From: Patescibacteria group bacterium UBA2023
GTDB taxonomy: Bacteria; Patescibacteriota; Gracilibacteria; BD1-5; UBA2023
Length of the DNA: 55,038 nt
Direction: 5' to 3'
Assembly (NCBI GenBank): GCA_002335145.1
Contig: DDBV01000001.1
Span: forward strand, 1-55,038
The translations under genes and the position numbers were made by a program. Under the pieces are notes generated by a model. That model made no database searches. It was not told the DNA's origin and was given only the letters and a program-made list of their open reading frames with translations. Below, piece after piece: positions 13,401-21,931 of this stretch (within the stretch, counting starts at the first letter, position 1; every line of letters begins with the position of its first letter).

Positions 13401-16400
13401 AAGAGGAGAGTCCGTCCGAATCGACAAACTCGAACCGATAGGTGCCAGCCTTCCGCAAGACCGCGGCATCAGAGAAATTGAGCGTATTGCCAGCAACAGG
13501 GCGAGCTGTATCGCCCGAAACAAGCATATCGTTCTCATCGTATACGCGATAGACGAGCGACCCGGCGAACGGCAGAGATTCCTCCCGACGATTCCGGCGT
13601 TCGATCGTGAAATTGAGACCGTAAGGATTACCCGCAGCGAGCGATGAGCCAACATCGAAATCCGAGTCGCTATCGGCGCGTATCCGGCTCGTTACATCGA
13701 GTCGTTCGGAGCGAATCTTGATGGCAATAGGATTGGAGACGACCGTGTAGGTATCGGTATTCGCCACGAATCCTCCTCCCGTCACAGATGCCAAGATCGT
13801 TACATCAGCATCCTGGTTCCCGGTCGAAAAAGCGAACTTCGCGAGTCCCTTGTCAGCCGGGACGTTGGATGCGCGGAAATTCAGGTATCGATCAATAACG
13901 GACGAATCGGAACGCGTCGGGTCAGCAGAGTCGTAGATCGTTGTCGCGGCCCCATCGGGGTATGCCACAATCTTCGCCACGTCGAAACGTACCACGCTCG
14001 TAGAGTCGTATCAGAGCCGATAACCGTCTCGCATGATGGTGGCCGACATCGGGACCTGCGCACCATACGTATATGTCGCCGTTGGTGTTTCGAGGAGAAT
14101 ATCTCCGTAACGTACCGACTCGATCGCGTCAAGTACCCCATTCCCATCAGCATCCCCCTGAGGTGCGGTCGTAACGGCATTCGCGAGGTCGAGAAGACTC
14201 GAATCGCTACAACTTCCGGCTTCGATAGTCGGAGGCAGGAGTGATCCGATCCAGCAGAAAATCGCCGGAAGCCATGCCCAGATCATTACCCCGTCCGGAG
14301 GGCCACACTTGAATGAGGCTCCTCCTTCGACCCCCGGAAGATTGGACGCATCACGCAGAGACCGGTAGGCGAGAGCTGTCTCTTGAATCGTGGCGATCTG
14401 GGGCGTGACGGTATTTTTCTCCGGATCGATTTTCACATACATATTCCCAGGCTCTCCGAGCGAGCTGAGATAGGCAATCTCGTAGTCGCTCTTGTGGTCA
14501 GCCACGGGAGTCCGCTCCGGCGAGGTCGAGTCGAGCGCGTTTTCCAGGATGAATCGGTATTTGGCCGTGGCATTATCGAGATTCGCCCAGAGAACGCTCT
14601 CCACCACAGCATTGAGTGCCTCAGGCTTGGCGGCGAGCCGGGCATAAAAATCGATCGGAGCAGCAGGAGCATTGCGGTAGGCGAGCGCGTTGACCTGGAC
14701 GGATGCCGCATCGAGCACGGCTTGTATGCGGGAACGGGCGTATTCAGGATTGAGATCGTCGAGCGTCTCTATGTCGATCCGAAAGAGATTCGGATAGTCC
14801 ACGCGAGCGTAGGTGCCATTAGCATCGAGAAAATCGGTATACCGATCCTTGTCTATGGCAAGGGATGGGGTGGCAACACCGCGTGATGCGGCGACAAGGT
14901 CATCCTCATCGGGAGATTTGTGTTGGATGATCGAGGGGATTGTCTTGTACTCGTAGACCGCATGCACGGATATTTGCCCTCCGGCCCCCTCCCCCCCTCA
15001 GGCACACGGTGCAGCCACAGCACCGCTCGCGGAGAATGCAGGGCCATCCACAATCTCCTCACTCGTGGTACACGAACCGAAGCTCGATGGGGAGGGTGGG
15101 GCAAGTACCGCCCGAATATCCGTGATACAGCTGAGCTTCTGAGCCTGGGTCTCGGATGGGTAGTAGGAGGTGGTTGTTGTGGAGTTCTCTCCTCCGCCGG
15201 TCGTCTCGGTATACGTGTAAGGCTGGAGAATGAGCGAATCATCGAAACAATCCATGGGCGATGCCACGCGCAGGGCCATATTCTCACCGAAAGCACCCGG
15301 ATCACTCGGTGGGGTCTCGATATCTCCCGCCGCCGCTCCGGCCGCGAGCGTTGGAATCTCGGTCCAAGAAGGGGCAAAGGGGATTTCTCTCGCACCGCCA
15401 AGGTCGTAGATGGGGGAGAAGAATGCCTTGTACCGCTGGCTCTTGAGGCGGTACGAAGAAGCACCGATATTCTCGGAGTTGGTATCGAGATTGAGCGGAC
15501 TGTTACCGCCCCACAGCGACATGGTTGCGGCAGACCCACCCGGAAAGCACCGCCCCATGGTGAGATCTTCCGCGAGAAAACTCGCGTCCTCCTCGGTCCG
15601 CATCACGTTATACCCCTTGTTCGCTTCGATCATGAGACTCGATCCACGCGTAATCGAGCATTGGCGCGGGTCCGTTACATCGCTCGCCGCCGTTCCGTAG
15701 AAATAGTTTTTGTACGAGATTACGGTCGTACTCGCCGATGGGTCATCACCTCCGGCCCCTTCCCCACCTCCACCACCTCATTCAGCATCTCCGGATTCCT
15801 CACTGATAACATACGTGACCCGGTCGAGAATCTTTGCCTTGGTTGCGACATCGTTTTCTACAATCTCATCAATCATGTCCTCGAAAAGATCGTTCGCGCT
15901 CTTGAGCGTCTCGCGCACGAGCTCGTCTTTCTTGGCGACCATCACGCTCGCTATGTCCGTGCGCACATCGTTCGCATCGCCGTAGCGACCCGAGTCATAA
16001 GCGTAACGCAGGAGATCCCCGACGTACTTCTCATTAAGAATTTTATAGAACGGATTGACCGCCTTCTCGATGATCTGCTTCGACTGGATGTCGGGAATAA
16101 GGGCGAAATTCATGCTCGCAAGCGCGCTCGATTGTCCAAGAGACGCGAGCATACTCCGTCCGGCTTCTCCGAGTTCGGCCTCCATATCATCCTGCATTTC
16201 ACCAACGAGCTCTTCGGCAAGGTGCTTGTTGTATCGGGCATAGGCGAAATCCTCCTGGTGCTCCATATACCGCTGGTAGGATTTCCAGTTCACGAGGCTC
16301 GTGGCAAGCTGGTCGTGGTACCCATCGAAGAAAAAGACGTACGGTGGGTTCTGGGATTGCGACGGTTGGAATTGGTCGGACGCGGTATGGAAGGCATGGG

Positions 16401-16983
16401 TCTTGTCGAAAAACGCCTTGAGATCGGCGCGGTCCGATGCCTCGCTACCCGTGTCTGGCATGATGACTGAGTGCCAGATCTCGGGAGCGGGATCGAGCGG
16501 CTCATGCTCCACCTTCTGGAATTTTCCAGAGGCTTCCTCGTAGAGAAAATTTTTCTGTTCGAAGTCGACGTACGGGTAGATCGAGAGAAAAGCTTGTCCT
16601 TCGGCATGGACCACAGGAAGCGGTATAGACCCAACAAGAATTGTCCCGATGAGGTTGGAGAGGCCCGATCCATCCCCTTCGTAGTAGAGCTTCTCATTGA
16701 GTGCGGCGATACGGTCGGGATGAATATCCGCGGGAACCGTGAAAATTGCGACACGGGTATTGTCCTGGGTCGCCTGGATGTCCTCGGCATAGCGATCAAT
16801 GAGATCGGCTGTCTCGCCCGAATACGTCTCCTCGTCAACGATGATAGAGACAAGGTTCGCGTGATCGAGAGAGCTCGCACGCGTAGACGAAATCATCGGC
16901 ACCGATACCGTCTGCATGGCGAGCATCGCGAAGATGAGCAACCATGAGATCGAGCGGGTGAGTCGCGAGTATGACGAGCGCAT
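4402..16983 (-). CDS. Giant secreted surface protein with Ig-like and FG-GAP-like modules (4,193 residues)
   Basis: This is one uninterrupted reading frame in code 25 with eleven UGA glycines (residues 402, 662, 991, 1342, 2065, 2186, 2279, 2595, 2637, 2866 and 3732). I checked the joins around each UGA for TAA/TAG and found none. A signal peptide covers about residues 1-37 (hydrophobic core LLIFAMLAMQ). Residues 40-125 (TILVGSIPLPVV) resemble the N-terminal part of peptidase C25-like domains, with no clear catalytic pair. Gly-rich linkers containing GEGAGG follow residues 402 and 662. Asp-rich calcium-type loops occur near 943 (DADGNGVLD), 2363 (DSDGDGTPD) and 3518 (DPDMDGDAD). Ig-like beta domains lie at about 1000-1560. 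FG-GAP-like repeats are at 1904 (DFNHDATDD), 1951 (DFSGDNYPD) and 2008 (DMDRDGRDD). A Pro-Leu repeat lies near 3035-3095 and more beta modules at the end. There is no obvious C-terminal anchor. Adhesion to a host cell is inferred. The stop is TAG. Confidence 0.88.
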
Positions 16984-17027
16984 GCGATGGCAGAGACGGA
17001 AGTCGAACGGACCAGAAAACGGCCCGT

Positions 17028-17042
17028 GGGCGCGATGCGCCC
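17028..17042. repeat. Inverted repeat in the giant-gene leader
   Basis: GGGCGC-GAT-GCGCCC is a perfect 6-bp-arm hairpin within the roughly 60-nt leader of the giant surface gene. It could stabilise or regulate the mRNA; no function is shown. Confidence 0.4.
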
Positions 17043-17052
17043 GAATGTGAAG

Positions 17053-17081
17053 ATATTACCATAGTTCTGGCGTTTTCGCAA
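17053..17081 (-). promoter_or_regulatory. Promoter for the giant surface protein gene
   Basis: On the minus strand TTGCGA (17076-17081) and TAATAT (17053-17058) have a 17-nt spacer. The predicted leader is about 60 nt. Confidence 0.5.
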
Positions 17082-17114
17082 AGCGGATTACCTGGATTTT
17101 CGTATGAAACGGAA

Positions 17115-17143
17115 TTGGACATCGCGGCGTTTTTTTATACAAT
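17115..17143 (+). promoter_or_regulatory. Promoter for tRNA-Lys
   Basis: TTGGAC (17115-17120) and TACAAT (17138-17143) have a 17-nt spacer. The same TACAATGCG context occurs before the tRNA-free gene at 21932. Confidence 0.6.
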
Positions 17144-17161
17144 GCGCGCTACCGGAAATCC

Positions 17162-17237
17162 GGGTCTTTAGCTCAGTAGGTAGAGCAGTGCCCTTTTAAG
17201 GCAACGGTCGCGGGTTCGAGCCCCGCAGGACCCACCA
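17162..17237 (+). tRNA. trnK: tRNA-Lys(UUU)
   Basis: Acceptor GGGTCTT pairs with AGGACCC, followed by A and an encoded CCA. The anticodon loop CTTTTAA gives UUU. Confidence 0.95.
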
Positions 17238-17249
17238 TTCGAAAATATC

Positions 17250-17277
17250 AAAAGATCGGCTTCATCCGATCTTTTTT
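17250..17277 (+). terminator. Rho-independent terminator after tRNA-Lys
   Basis: AAAAGATCGG, a 6-nt loop and CCGATC followed by six T form a classic hairpin and U-tract. Confidence 0.85.
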
Positions 17278-17419
17278 GCAGAGATTTTGTCGGAAAAAGA
17301 GCTTCGAACAAATCAGCAATTGCGGAATACAAAACGCGAGATACAATGAATCGGCATTTTGAAGCTCGGTCATCTGATTTGGCTTCACGGTCTGCCCGTT
17401 TTTTGATAACGCTGGCTCG

Positions 17420-18019
17420 ATGTTTCTCTTTCTCAACACCATTTCTTCCCCTTCGACCGCCTTTCTTTTCGATGACCGCAACATTCTCCACCGAGTGGGG
17501 TGGGATTCGAAGCTTCGCGAGTACGATACGCTCCTGCCGAAACTCGATGAGCTCTTCGCGATGACTGGTGTCTCCGCACGAGATCTCAAGTGAATCGTCT
17601 GCGTGAACGGCCCGGGGAGCTTCACGGGGATGCGGACAACCGTCCTCACGGTCAATTCTCTCGCGTACGCACACGGTATGCCGATCATGCCGCTCGACGT
17701 CTTTGAGCTCGGCAACCTTCTCGGGTGGCCGTATCCGCGCATTCTCACGATCAACTCACGCGAATCAGGAATCAAACTGGCTCCCGCGGAGGATATGGAG
17801 ATCCTTGCAAATGATCTCGTTTCTCCCGGCATCTACCATGGCTATTCGCAGATCGGTTCGCAAAATCCGCAAATCGTGGTAGAATCCTGTGAACCCTACG
17901 AGCGACTCATTGAATCACTCGTCTTCCGGGGAATATCGCGTATCAACCCACTCTATGTGAAACGACCGAACATCACCGTGAGCCACAATCTCCGGAAGCG
18001 GACTTCTCTACTCCAATAG
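17420..18019 (+). CDS. tsaB: tRNA threonylcarbamoyladenosine biosynthesis protein TsaB
   Basis: TsaB is the non-catalytic ASKHA-fold partner of TsaD in making t6A37 on ANN-decoding tRNAs. The protein is 199 residues, starts MFLFLNTISS and carries the family signature CVNGPGSFTGMRTT. The residue before IVCVNGPGS is encoded by UGA and read as Gly, and the frame is interrupted there under the standard code. The C-terminal half is short and divergent (NPLYVKRPNIT), as is common for TsaB. It is followed after 28 nt by a PH-domain membrane protein, which is probably unrelated. The stop is TAG. Confidence 0.9.
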
Positions 18020-18047
18020 TGCTCGGGAAAATGTGGACAGTGTCCGA

Positions 18048-18587
18048 ATGTCCAACCTGCGCGATGGCGAGAAAATCCAGCTCGTGCTCCGACGCCACTG
18101 GATCGTCTATGCCATGCTCGCCGGATGGGCTATTATTCTCATAGGAATGACTGGATCGTTGCTCTCCTATGCTCCGGCCATCACCGCCGCTGTAGGCGTA
18201 TCGATCTACGGAATCGCGCTCGTGACACTCTGGATGTCATTCCTCTTTTTTCTCTATCTCCAGTGGCTCAATCAGGAGCTCGATCTTTGCATTGTGACCA
18301 CTCATCGAGTCGTCGGAGTCGAACAGGTGTCGTTCCTCGATCGCAAGGTCTCGGAGTGCAGTCTCGATGAGGTACAGGAGGTAAATGCTGAATCCAAAGG
18401 GCTGCTCGCAAATATCTTCAATTACGGGACGATTTATATCAATACGGCGAGCGAGCGATCGAGTCTTCGGGTGCTCCTCACGCCAGACTCTCTAGGAAAT
18501 GCCCGAGACGTACTAAACGTGATCGACGAACACCGCAAGGGACGACGAGGTGCCGTGGAACAAAGTCAGCAAAATATTAATTCCTAA
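18048..18587 (+). CDS. Bacterial PH-domain membrane protein
   Basis: This 179-residue protein has two transmembrane helices at about residues 22-44 and 51-76 and a C-terminal bacterial PH-like domain. The domain is marked by VTTHRVVGVEQVSFLDRKVSE and the NIFNYGTIYI segment, which are typical of DUF304/YdbT-type (bPH_2) proteins. The role is unknown; such proteins are thought to act in membrane organisation or stress. A GTG at 18033 would add five residues. I prefer the ATG at 18048 because the conserved region begins right after it. There is no UGA codon, and the stop is TAA. Confidence 0.8.
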   Translation: MSNLRDGEKIQLVLRRHWIVYAMLAGWAIILIGMTGSLLSYAPAITAAVGVSIYGIALVTLWMSFLFFLYLQWLNQELDLCIVTTHRVVGVEQVSFLDRKVSECSLDEVQEVNAESKGLLANIFNYGTIYINTASERSSLRVLLTPDSLGNARDVLNVIDEHRKGRRGAVEQSQQNINS

Positions 18588-18609
18588 GGCTCTGGGGGTG
18601 CCCGATAGG

Positions 18610-18631
18610 AGAGACACTTTATTATGTCTCT
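18610..18631. repeat. Hairpin between converging genes
   Basis: AGAGACA and TGTCTCT are separated by 8 nt. There is only a weak T-rich tail, so this is a doubtful terminator between the PH-domain gene and the antitoxin-like ORF. Confidence 0.3.
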
Positions 18632-18819
18632 TATCTGATTCCTTGACTCGTTATGTGAGTCGTAGTGTTTTTCGCGGCGGCTTGCAAAAACATTTTTTCT
18701 CGCGCTAACTCCGGCTCAGGAAGCGATTGCCATTCTCATGCTTCAATTTCGGCCATAAGCCGCGCTTCTTCCTCGTCAATGGGAAGAAACGCGCTTTCCG
18801 GTATCGTCTTTTGTGCCAT
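18631..18819 (-). CDS. Short CopG/BrnA-like antitoxin N-terminal fragment (orphan)
   Basis: This 62-residue reading frame exists only in code 25 (UGA glycine at residue 28). It begins MAQKTIPESAF and contains PIDEEEARLMAEIEAGEW, which resembles the N-terminal part of CopG-type antitoxins (IDEEE..L...IE.GEW followed by AAAKNT). The usual ribbon-helix-helix strand (RINIRLSE) is replaced by HITSQGIR and a TAA, so the DNA-binding domain looks lost or altered. I see no toxin gene upstream. The 161 bp up to dps hold nothing I can support. The family assignment is by pattern only. Confidence 0.45.
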
Positions 18820-18980
18820 ATGGTAAATGGTTATGGATTTTATGTGTGGAAGACTCTTGGAGACAGAGACAGTGCGATTCGCCTCGTGACATCGTGGGCA
18901 ACACCGGAATCCGCGGTCGAGATGTTTCTCTGCGGATCTTCGAAAGACTCGATAAATCAGGTTTCTCCGGACAATCAGTT

Positions 18981-19421
18981 CTACGCAATCGATGCTCGTA
19001 GCATCCAGGCCATTTTCTCGTGCTCAGCGAGCCGGGCAACCAGGAAGTCGGCTCCGGCGGCATCATTCGCCTCCTCAAGTACCGAGATCCAAGCGCGCAT
19101 TCCGGCAATAACTCGCTCATGATCGGCCAACAGATCGCGAAACATATCCTGCTTCGTTGTTCCCACGGGGAGAGCGGAAATGCTCGGCACCATACTTGGT
19201 GCCCCGAGGCCGAATACGCGGAATCTCTCAGCAATGGCATCGATCGCTTCCCAAAGGTCATCGTACTGTTCTTCGAGCATCTTGTGCACACTCGCGAAGT
19301 CTGGTGCGGTCACATTCCAGTGGTAGCTGTGCGTCTTGAAATACAGGGCATACGTTGCCATGAAAGCATGTTCGAGTGTCGTGCGAACCGATACGGTATC
19401 GATAGTCGTAGATTCTTGCAT
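18981..19421 (-). CDS. dps: DNA protection during starvation protein (Dps, ferritin-like)
   Basis: Dps forms a dodecameric ferritin-like shell that oxidises Fe(II) with H2O2 and protects DNA. This 146-residue protein has the diagnostic ferroxidase segment THSYHWNVTAPDF, then HKMLEEQYDDLWEAIDAIAER, giving the His, Asp and Glu metal ligands at the dimer interface. It is transcribed divergently from a Fur-family regulator, and a palindrome sits directly downstream of its -10 element, so iron or peroxide control is likely. The stop is TAG and there is no UGA codon. Confidence 0.94.
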   Translation of the reverse strand: MQESTTIDTVSVRTTLEHAFMATYALYFKTHSYHWNVTAPDFASVHKMLEEQYDDLWEAIDAIAERFRVFGLGAPSMVPSISALPVGTTKQDMFRDLLADHERVIAGMRAWISVLEEANDAAGADFLVARLAEHEKMAWMLRASIA

Positions 19422-19437
19422 GGGACGATTGGTTAAT

Positions 19438-19450
19438 GAGAATTATTCTC
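19438..19450. promoter_or_regulatory. Probable Fur/PerR operator at the dps promoter
   Basis: GAGAATTATTCTC is a perfect 6-1-6 palindrome abutting the dps -10 element (one nt apart), so a bound repressor would block initiation. It shares the pattern GRGAA-N3-TTCYC with the fur site. Confidence 0.6.
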
Positions 19451-19451
19451 G

Positions 19452-19480
19452 ATAATACCATTCCAACATTAAAACACAAG
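19452..19480 (-). promoter_or_regulatory. dps promoter
   Basis: On the minus strand CTTGTG (19475-19480) and TATTAT (19452-19457) have a 17-nt spacer. Confidence 0.5.
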
Positions 19481-19492
19481 CAATGCGATCCT

Positions 19493-19521
19493 GCTTGTTG
19501 TTAATCCGAGATTTCTATAAT
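19493..19521 (+). promoter_or_regulatory. fur promoter
   Basis: A perfect TATAAT lies at 19516-19521. The -35 is weak (GCTTGT at 19493-19498 with 17-nt spacing, or an overlapping TTGTTG at closer spacing). Confidence 0.5.
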
Positions 19522-19534
19522 GGGAAACATTCCC
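19522..19534. promoter_or_regulatory. Probable autoregulatory Fur/PerR operator
   Basis: GGGAA-ACA-TTCCC starts directly after the fur -10 and spans the expected transcription start, mirroring the dps site. Confidence 0.55.
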
Positions 19535-19547
19535 GATTCAGCATGCC

Positions 19548-19916
19548 ATGAAACGACCAGTCTACCGCGAAGCGATCCTGGAAGCTTGCACCCTGCACCA
19601 TCTCACGGCGGAGGAGATATTTGAGCGCGTACGCGCTGACTTTCCGCGAGTAGGATTCTCAACTATCTACCGAAATGTGGAGGAGCTCGCTGGATCTGGT
19701 TCGCTTCGCAAGATCTCGGGCATTGGGAAAAAAGCGTTATTCGAGCGTGTCGTCCATGACCACAACGCACACTTCGTAGACCGTGAGACCGGTATGGTCT
19801 ATGATCTCGCTCTCTCGCGCGAACAACTCTGCGCCATGCTTCCGCCCGGATTCTCGGCAGAATCCGTGGACGTACGGTTCTATGGCGTGCACCGCACCTC
19901 TGCCTTTGCTGGGTAG
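19548..19916 (+). CDS. fur: Fur-family metalloregulator (Fur/PerR-like)
   Basis: This 122-residue repressor has the winged-helix DNA-binding domain of the Fur family: HHLTAEEIFERVRADFPRVGFSTIYRNVEELA. It then has a short dimerisation domain with HDHNAHFVDRETG, which holds the His/Asp ligands of the regulatory metal site. The C-terminal CxxC structural zinc motifs of most Fur and PerR proteins are absent, which makes it a compact member. It is divergent from dps, and near-identical palindromes lie on both promoters, so it very likely represses dps and itself. Whether it senses iron or peroxide cannot be told from sequence. There is no UGA codon, and the stop is TAG. Confidence 0.88.
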   Translation: MKRPVYREAILEACTLHHLTAEEIFERVRADFPRVGFSTIYRNVEELAGSGSLRKISGIGKKALFERVVHDHNAHFVDRETGMVYDLALSREQLCAMLPPGFSAESVDVRFYGVHRTSAFAG

Positions 19917-19973
19917 CTTCAGGACGAGCCGGTCATGAATTGAGCGGGTATCCGATGAGATCCCTTTTTGCTG

Positions 19974-20804
19974 CTACCGGACAGACGCTTTCAGAGAGTC
20001 TTTCTTCGGATCGAGACGTTCGAATGCCTCGCGTCCGATCTGCACGAATTCATCAACGCGATGAAAATCAAGCGCGTCCAACCGGCCGAAAGATGGTCGT
20101 ACGAGCACGATATCTTTGTCAGGGGTCCCGAGACTCGCGTCTTCATTCGCCTTCATGAGCAAAATGATACTACGGTAGATGATCTCGAAATTGTTCCGGA
20201 AGAATCCGGATTTTATTTCGAATCCGAAAAATTCTTTTTTCTTTACGATCGGTCAAAAATCCGTCTTGGTCGCCGAGACAGCAATGACGTGAGTCCCGTG
20301 GAGGACTTGGATCGGGAGGTTCATGAGGATTCCCCCATCGACACAGTGTTCTCCATTAACCATCCGTGGGGAGAATATTCCCGGGATCGAGAAGCTCGCG
20401 CGTAGTGCCTCTACCACCTCGCCACGGTCGAATACCTTTACGGAACTGGTTTCCAGGCATGTGGCGACAATCCGCAGCGGAATCGGTGCATCCTCGATTC
20501 GAGCATGAGCAAAAACTGTTCGTAGGAGCGTTGCAATCTTCTCTCCACGAAGCAAGCCGAGACGGAGATCCACGTCTACGAGGCGATGGTAGCTAATAGA
20601 CTTCGCAAATGCGATCATCTCCTCTGGCGTCTTGCCAAAGGCGATGAATGCTGCAACCAATGCCCCCATAGACGTCCCCGCAACTTCGCCCACACACACG
20701 CCACGCTCAAGCATTGCCTGGTAGACGCCGATGTGGGCAAGGCCGCGAGCAGCTCATCCGCCGAGTGCGAGAGAATAGGTGGACGGTTGATGGTTGTTTG
20801 TCAT
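19974..20804 (-). CDS. Patatin-like phospholipase (RssA/NTE family)
   Basis: This 276-residue acyl hydrolase has a Ser-Asp dyad. The oxyanion-hole motif reads LALGGGAARG with its third Gly encoded by UGA. The nucleophile elbow is GTSMG and the catalytic Asp is in VDGGI. A second UGA lies near residue 184 (ATKTDF-G). The C-terminal third (about 90 residues) follows that second UGA and would be lost in the standard code. The start at 20804 gives MTNNHQPSTYSLAL, directly before the motif. It lies 38 nt downstream of the GrpB-family gene and is probably co-transcribed with it. It may remodel or scavenge lipids. The stop is TAG. Confidence 0.9.
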
Positions 20805-20842
20805 TTTTCAAATCTCAGAAATCACGTGCTTTCGACACGATT

Positions 20843-21391
20843 CTATTTCACGCATTTGGAGTGCCTCCGGATGAATTCGGATTTCTTACGCGCGTAGACC
20901 GTTCGATCAGCGGTCTCATCGGCGAGGATTCGCTTGATCGATGCGTATTCCTCCATGAGAGCCGGATCGTTGCGTAGATTGTCGCGGAACGCGAGGATAT
21001 CGTCCGAGCGTGGGTCTCATGTCTCGAAGACCGAGATCGAGCAATAGCGGACTCCGTTTTCATCCTCCAAAACGAAATACGTCCGATCCGGCAGGAGATC
21101 CTCGCGAAAAATATATCCGATACGCTCAAGCAAGGTTCGCACTCGATCGAAACCGAAGTCGGGGGTATATATCAGGAGCATATCCACGATCGGCTTCGCG
21201 CAGAGCCCCACGATAGACGTGCTTCCAACATGATGGAGATGGAGACCCGAATCCGGTTCATGACCGAGAATTCTCGACAGCTCTCCGAGAAATACCTCCC
21301 AGTATGCCGGATCGTATTCGCGCAGCTCTACCGTATGGGCAATCCCGATGGTATCACGATGGTCAATGATATGCTTCGGGAGATCGGACAT
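20843..21391 (-). CDS. GrpB family protein (UPF0157)
   Basis: This 182-residue member of the GrpB/UPF0157 family has a nucleotidyltransferase-like fold and no firmly assigned activity. The motifs seen are VELREYDPAYWEVF, LHHVGSTSIVGLCAKPIVDMLL and DRTYFVLEDENGVR. A UGA glycine follows SVFET, and the rest (DILAFRDNLRND...KKSEFIRRH) matches the normal C-terminal helix of the family, so the gene is full length only in code 25. The start at 21391 is preferred over a codon nine residues upstream. The stop is TAG. Confidence 0.85.
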
Positions 21392-21502
21392 GCGAGCGAT
21401 GGTTGCAATAAAAAGCAATTTTAGTGTTTTCCGCGCGTTCTCAAAATCTTTGTGCCTACAAAAATGGCGATGGGGATCTTCCGGAAAAGACTTTCGAATA
21501 AC

Positions 21503-21530
21503 AAAAACCTCCCTTTATCAGGAAGGCGGT
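21503..21530 (-). terminator. Terminator of the tRNA Ser-Ser-Ile2 cluster
   Basis: On the minus strand ACCGCCTT, a loop and AAGGGAGGT form a stem with one mismatch, followed by five T. Confidence 0.6.
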
Positions 21531-21540
21531 CATGATCTGT

Positions 21541-21616
21541 TGGTGGGCCCAGCTGGGCTTGAACCAGCGACCAATCGGTTATGAGCCGACTGCTCTAACC
21601 ACTGAGCTATAGGCCC
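21541..21616 (-). tRNA. trnI: tRNA-Ile2(CAU), lysidine-type (elongator Met is the alternative)
   Basis: Acceptor GGGCCTA pairs with TGGGCCC, with A and an encoded CCA. The anticodon loop CTCATAA gives CAU. The body, especially the GGTCGCTGGTTCAA T-arm, is like bacterial tRNA-Ile2, which is modified by TilS. It lacks the initiator features seen in the tRNA at 49657. Confidence 0.85.
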
Positions 21617-21628
21617 GAGTACGAAAAA

Positions 21629-21721
21629 TGGCGGAAGGAGAGGGATTCGAACCCTCGCGGCACCTTTCGGCACCCTACAAGCTTAGCAAGCCCGCCTCTT
21701 CAGCCACTTGAGTATCCTTCC
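21629..21721 (-). tRNA. trnS: tRNA-Ser(GCU)
   Basis: Acceptor GGAAGGA pairs with TCCTTCC, with discriminator G and an encoded CCA. The anticodon loop TTGCTAA gives GCU, and there is a long variable arm. Confidence 0.93.
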
Positions 21722-21744
21722 GTATTGCGAGAATGTCTTTTCGA

Positions 21745-21832
21745 TGGCGGAGAGACTGGGATTCGAACCCAGGGTGGCTTGCGCCACGACGGTTTTCAAG
21801 ACCGTTGCAATCGACCACTCTGCCATCTCTCC
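21745..21832 (-). tRNA. trnS: tRNA-Ser(UGA)
   Basis: Acceptor GGAGAGA pairs with TCTCTCC, with discriminator G and an encoded CCA. The anticodon loop CTTGAAA gives UGA (reads UCA codons, not stop codons), with a long variable arm. Confidence 0.93.
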
Positions 21833-21854
21833 ACTGGCCGGCGACGGTGAGGGG

Positions 21855-21882
21855 ATTGTATGGAATTTTTCCGGGGTGTCAA
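21855..21882 (-). promoter_or_regulatory. Promoter of the tRNA cluster
   Basis: On the minus strand a perfect TTGACA (21877-21882) and TACAAT (21855-21860) have a 16-nt spacer. Confidence 0.65.
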
Positions 21883-21931
21883 AAGTTTCCTTTCGTCCGG
21901 AAATATGTACAATGCGCGCAAAATTCCACCT

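Noticed and set aside
4402..16983. A row of about a dozen separate minus-strand hypothetical genes
   Set aside because: All share one frame and join at TGA only, with no TAA or TAG between. Read as glycine they form one protein.
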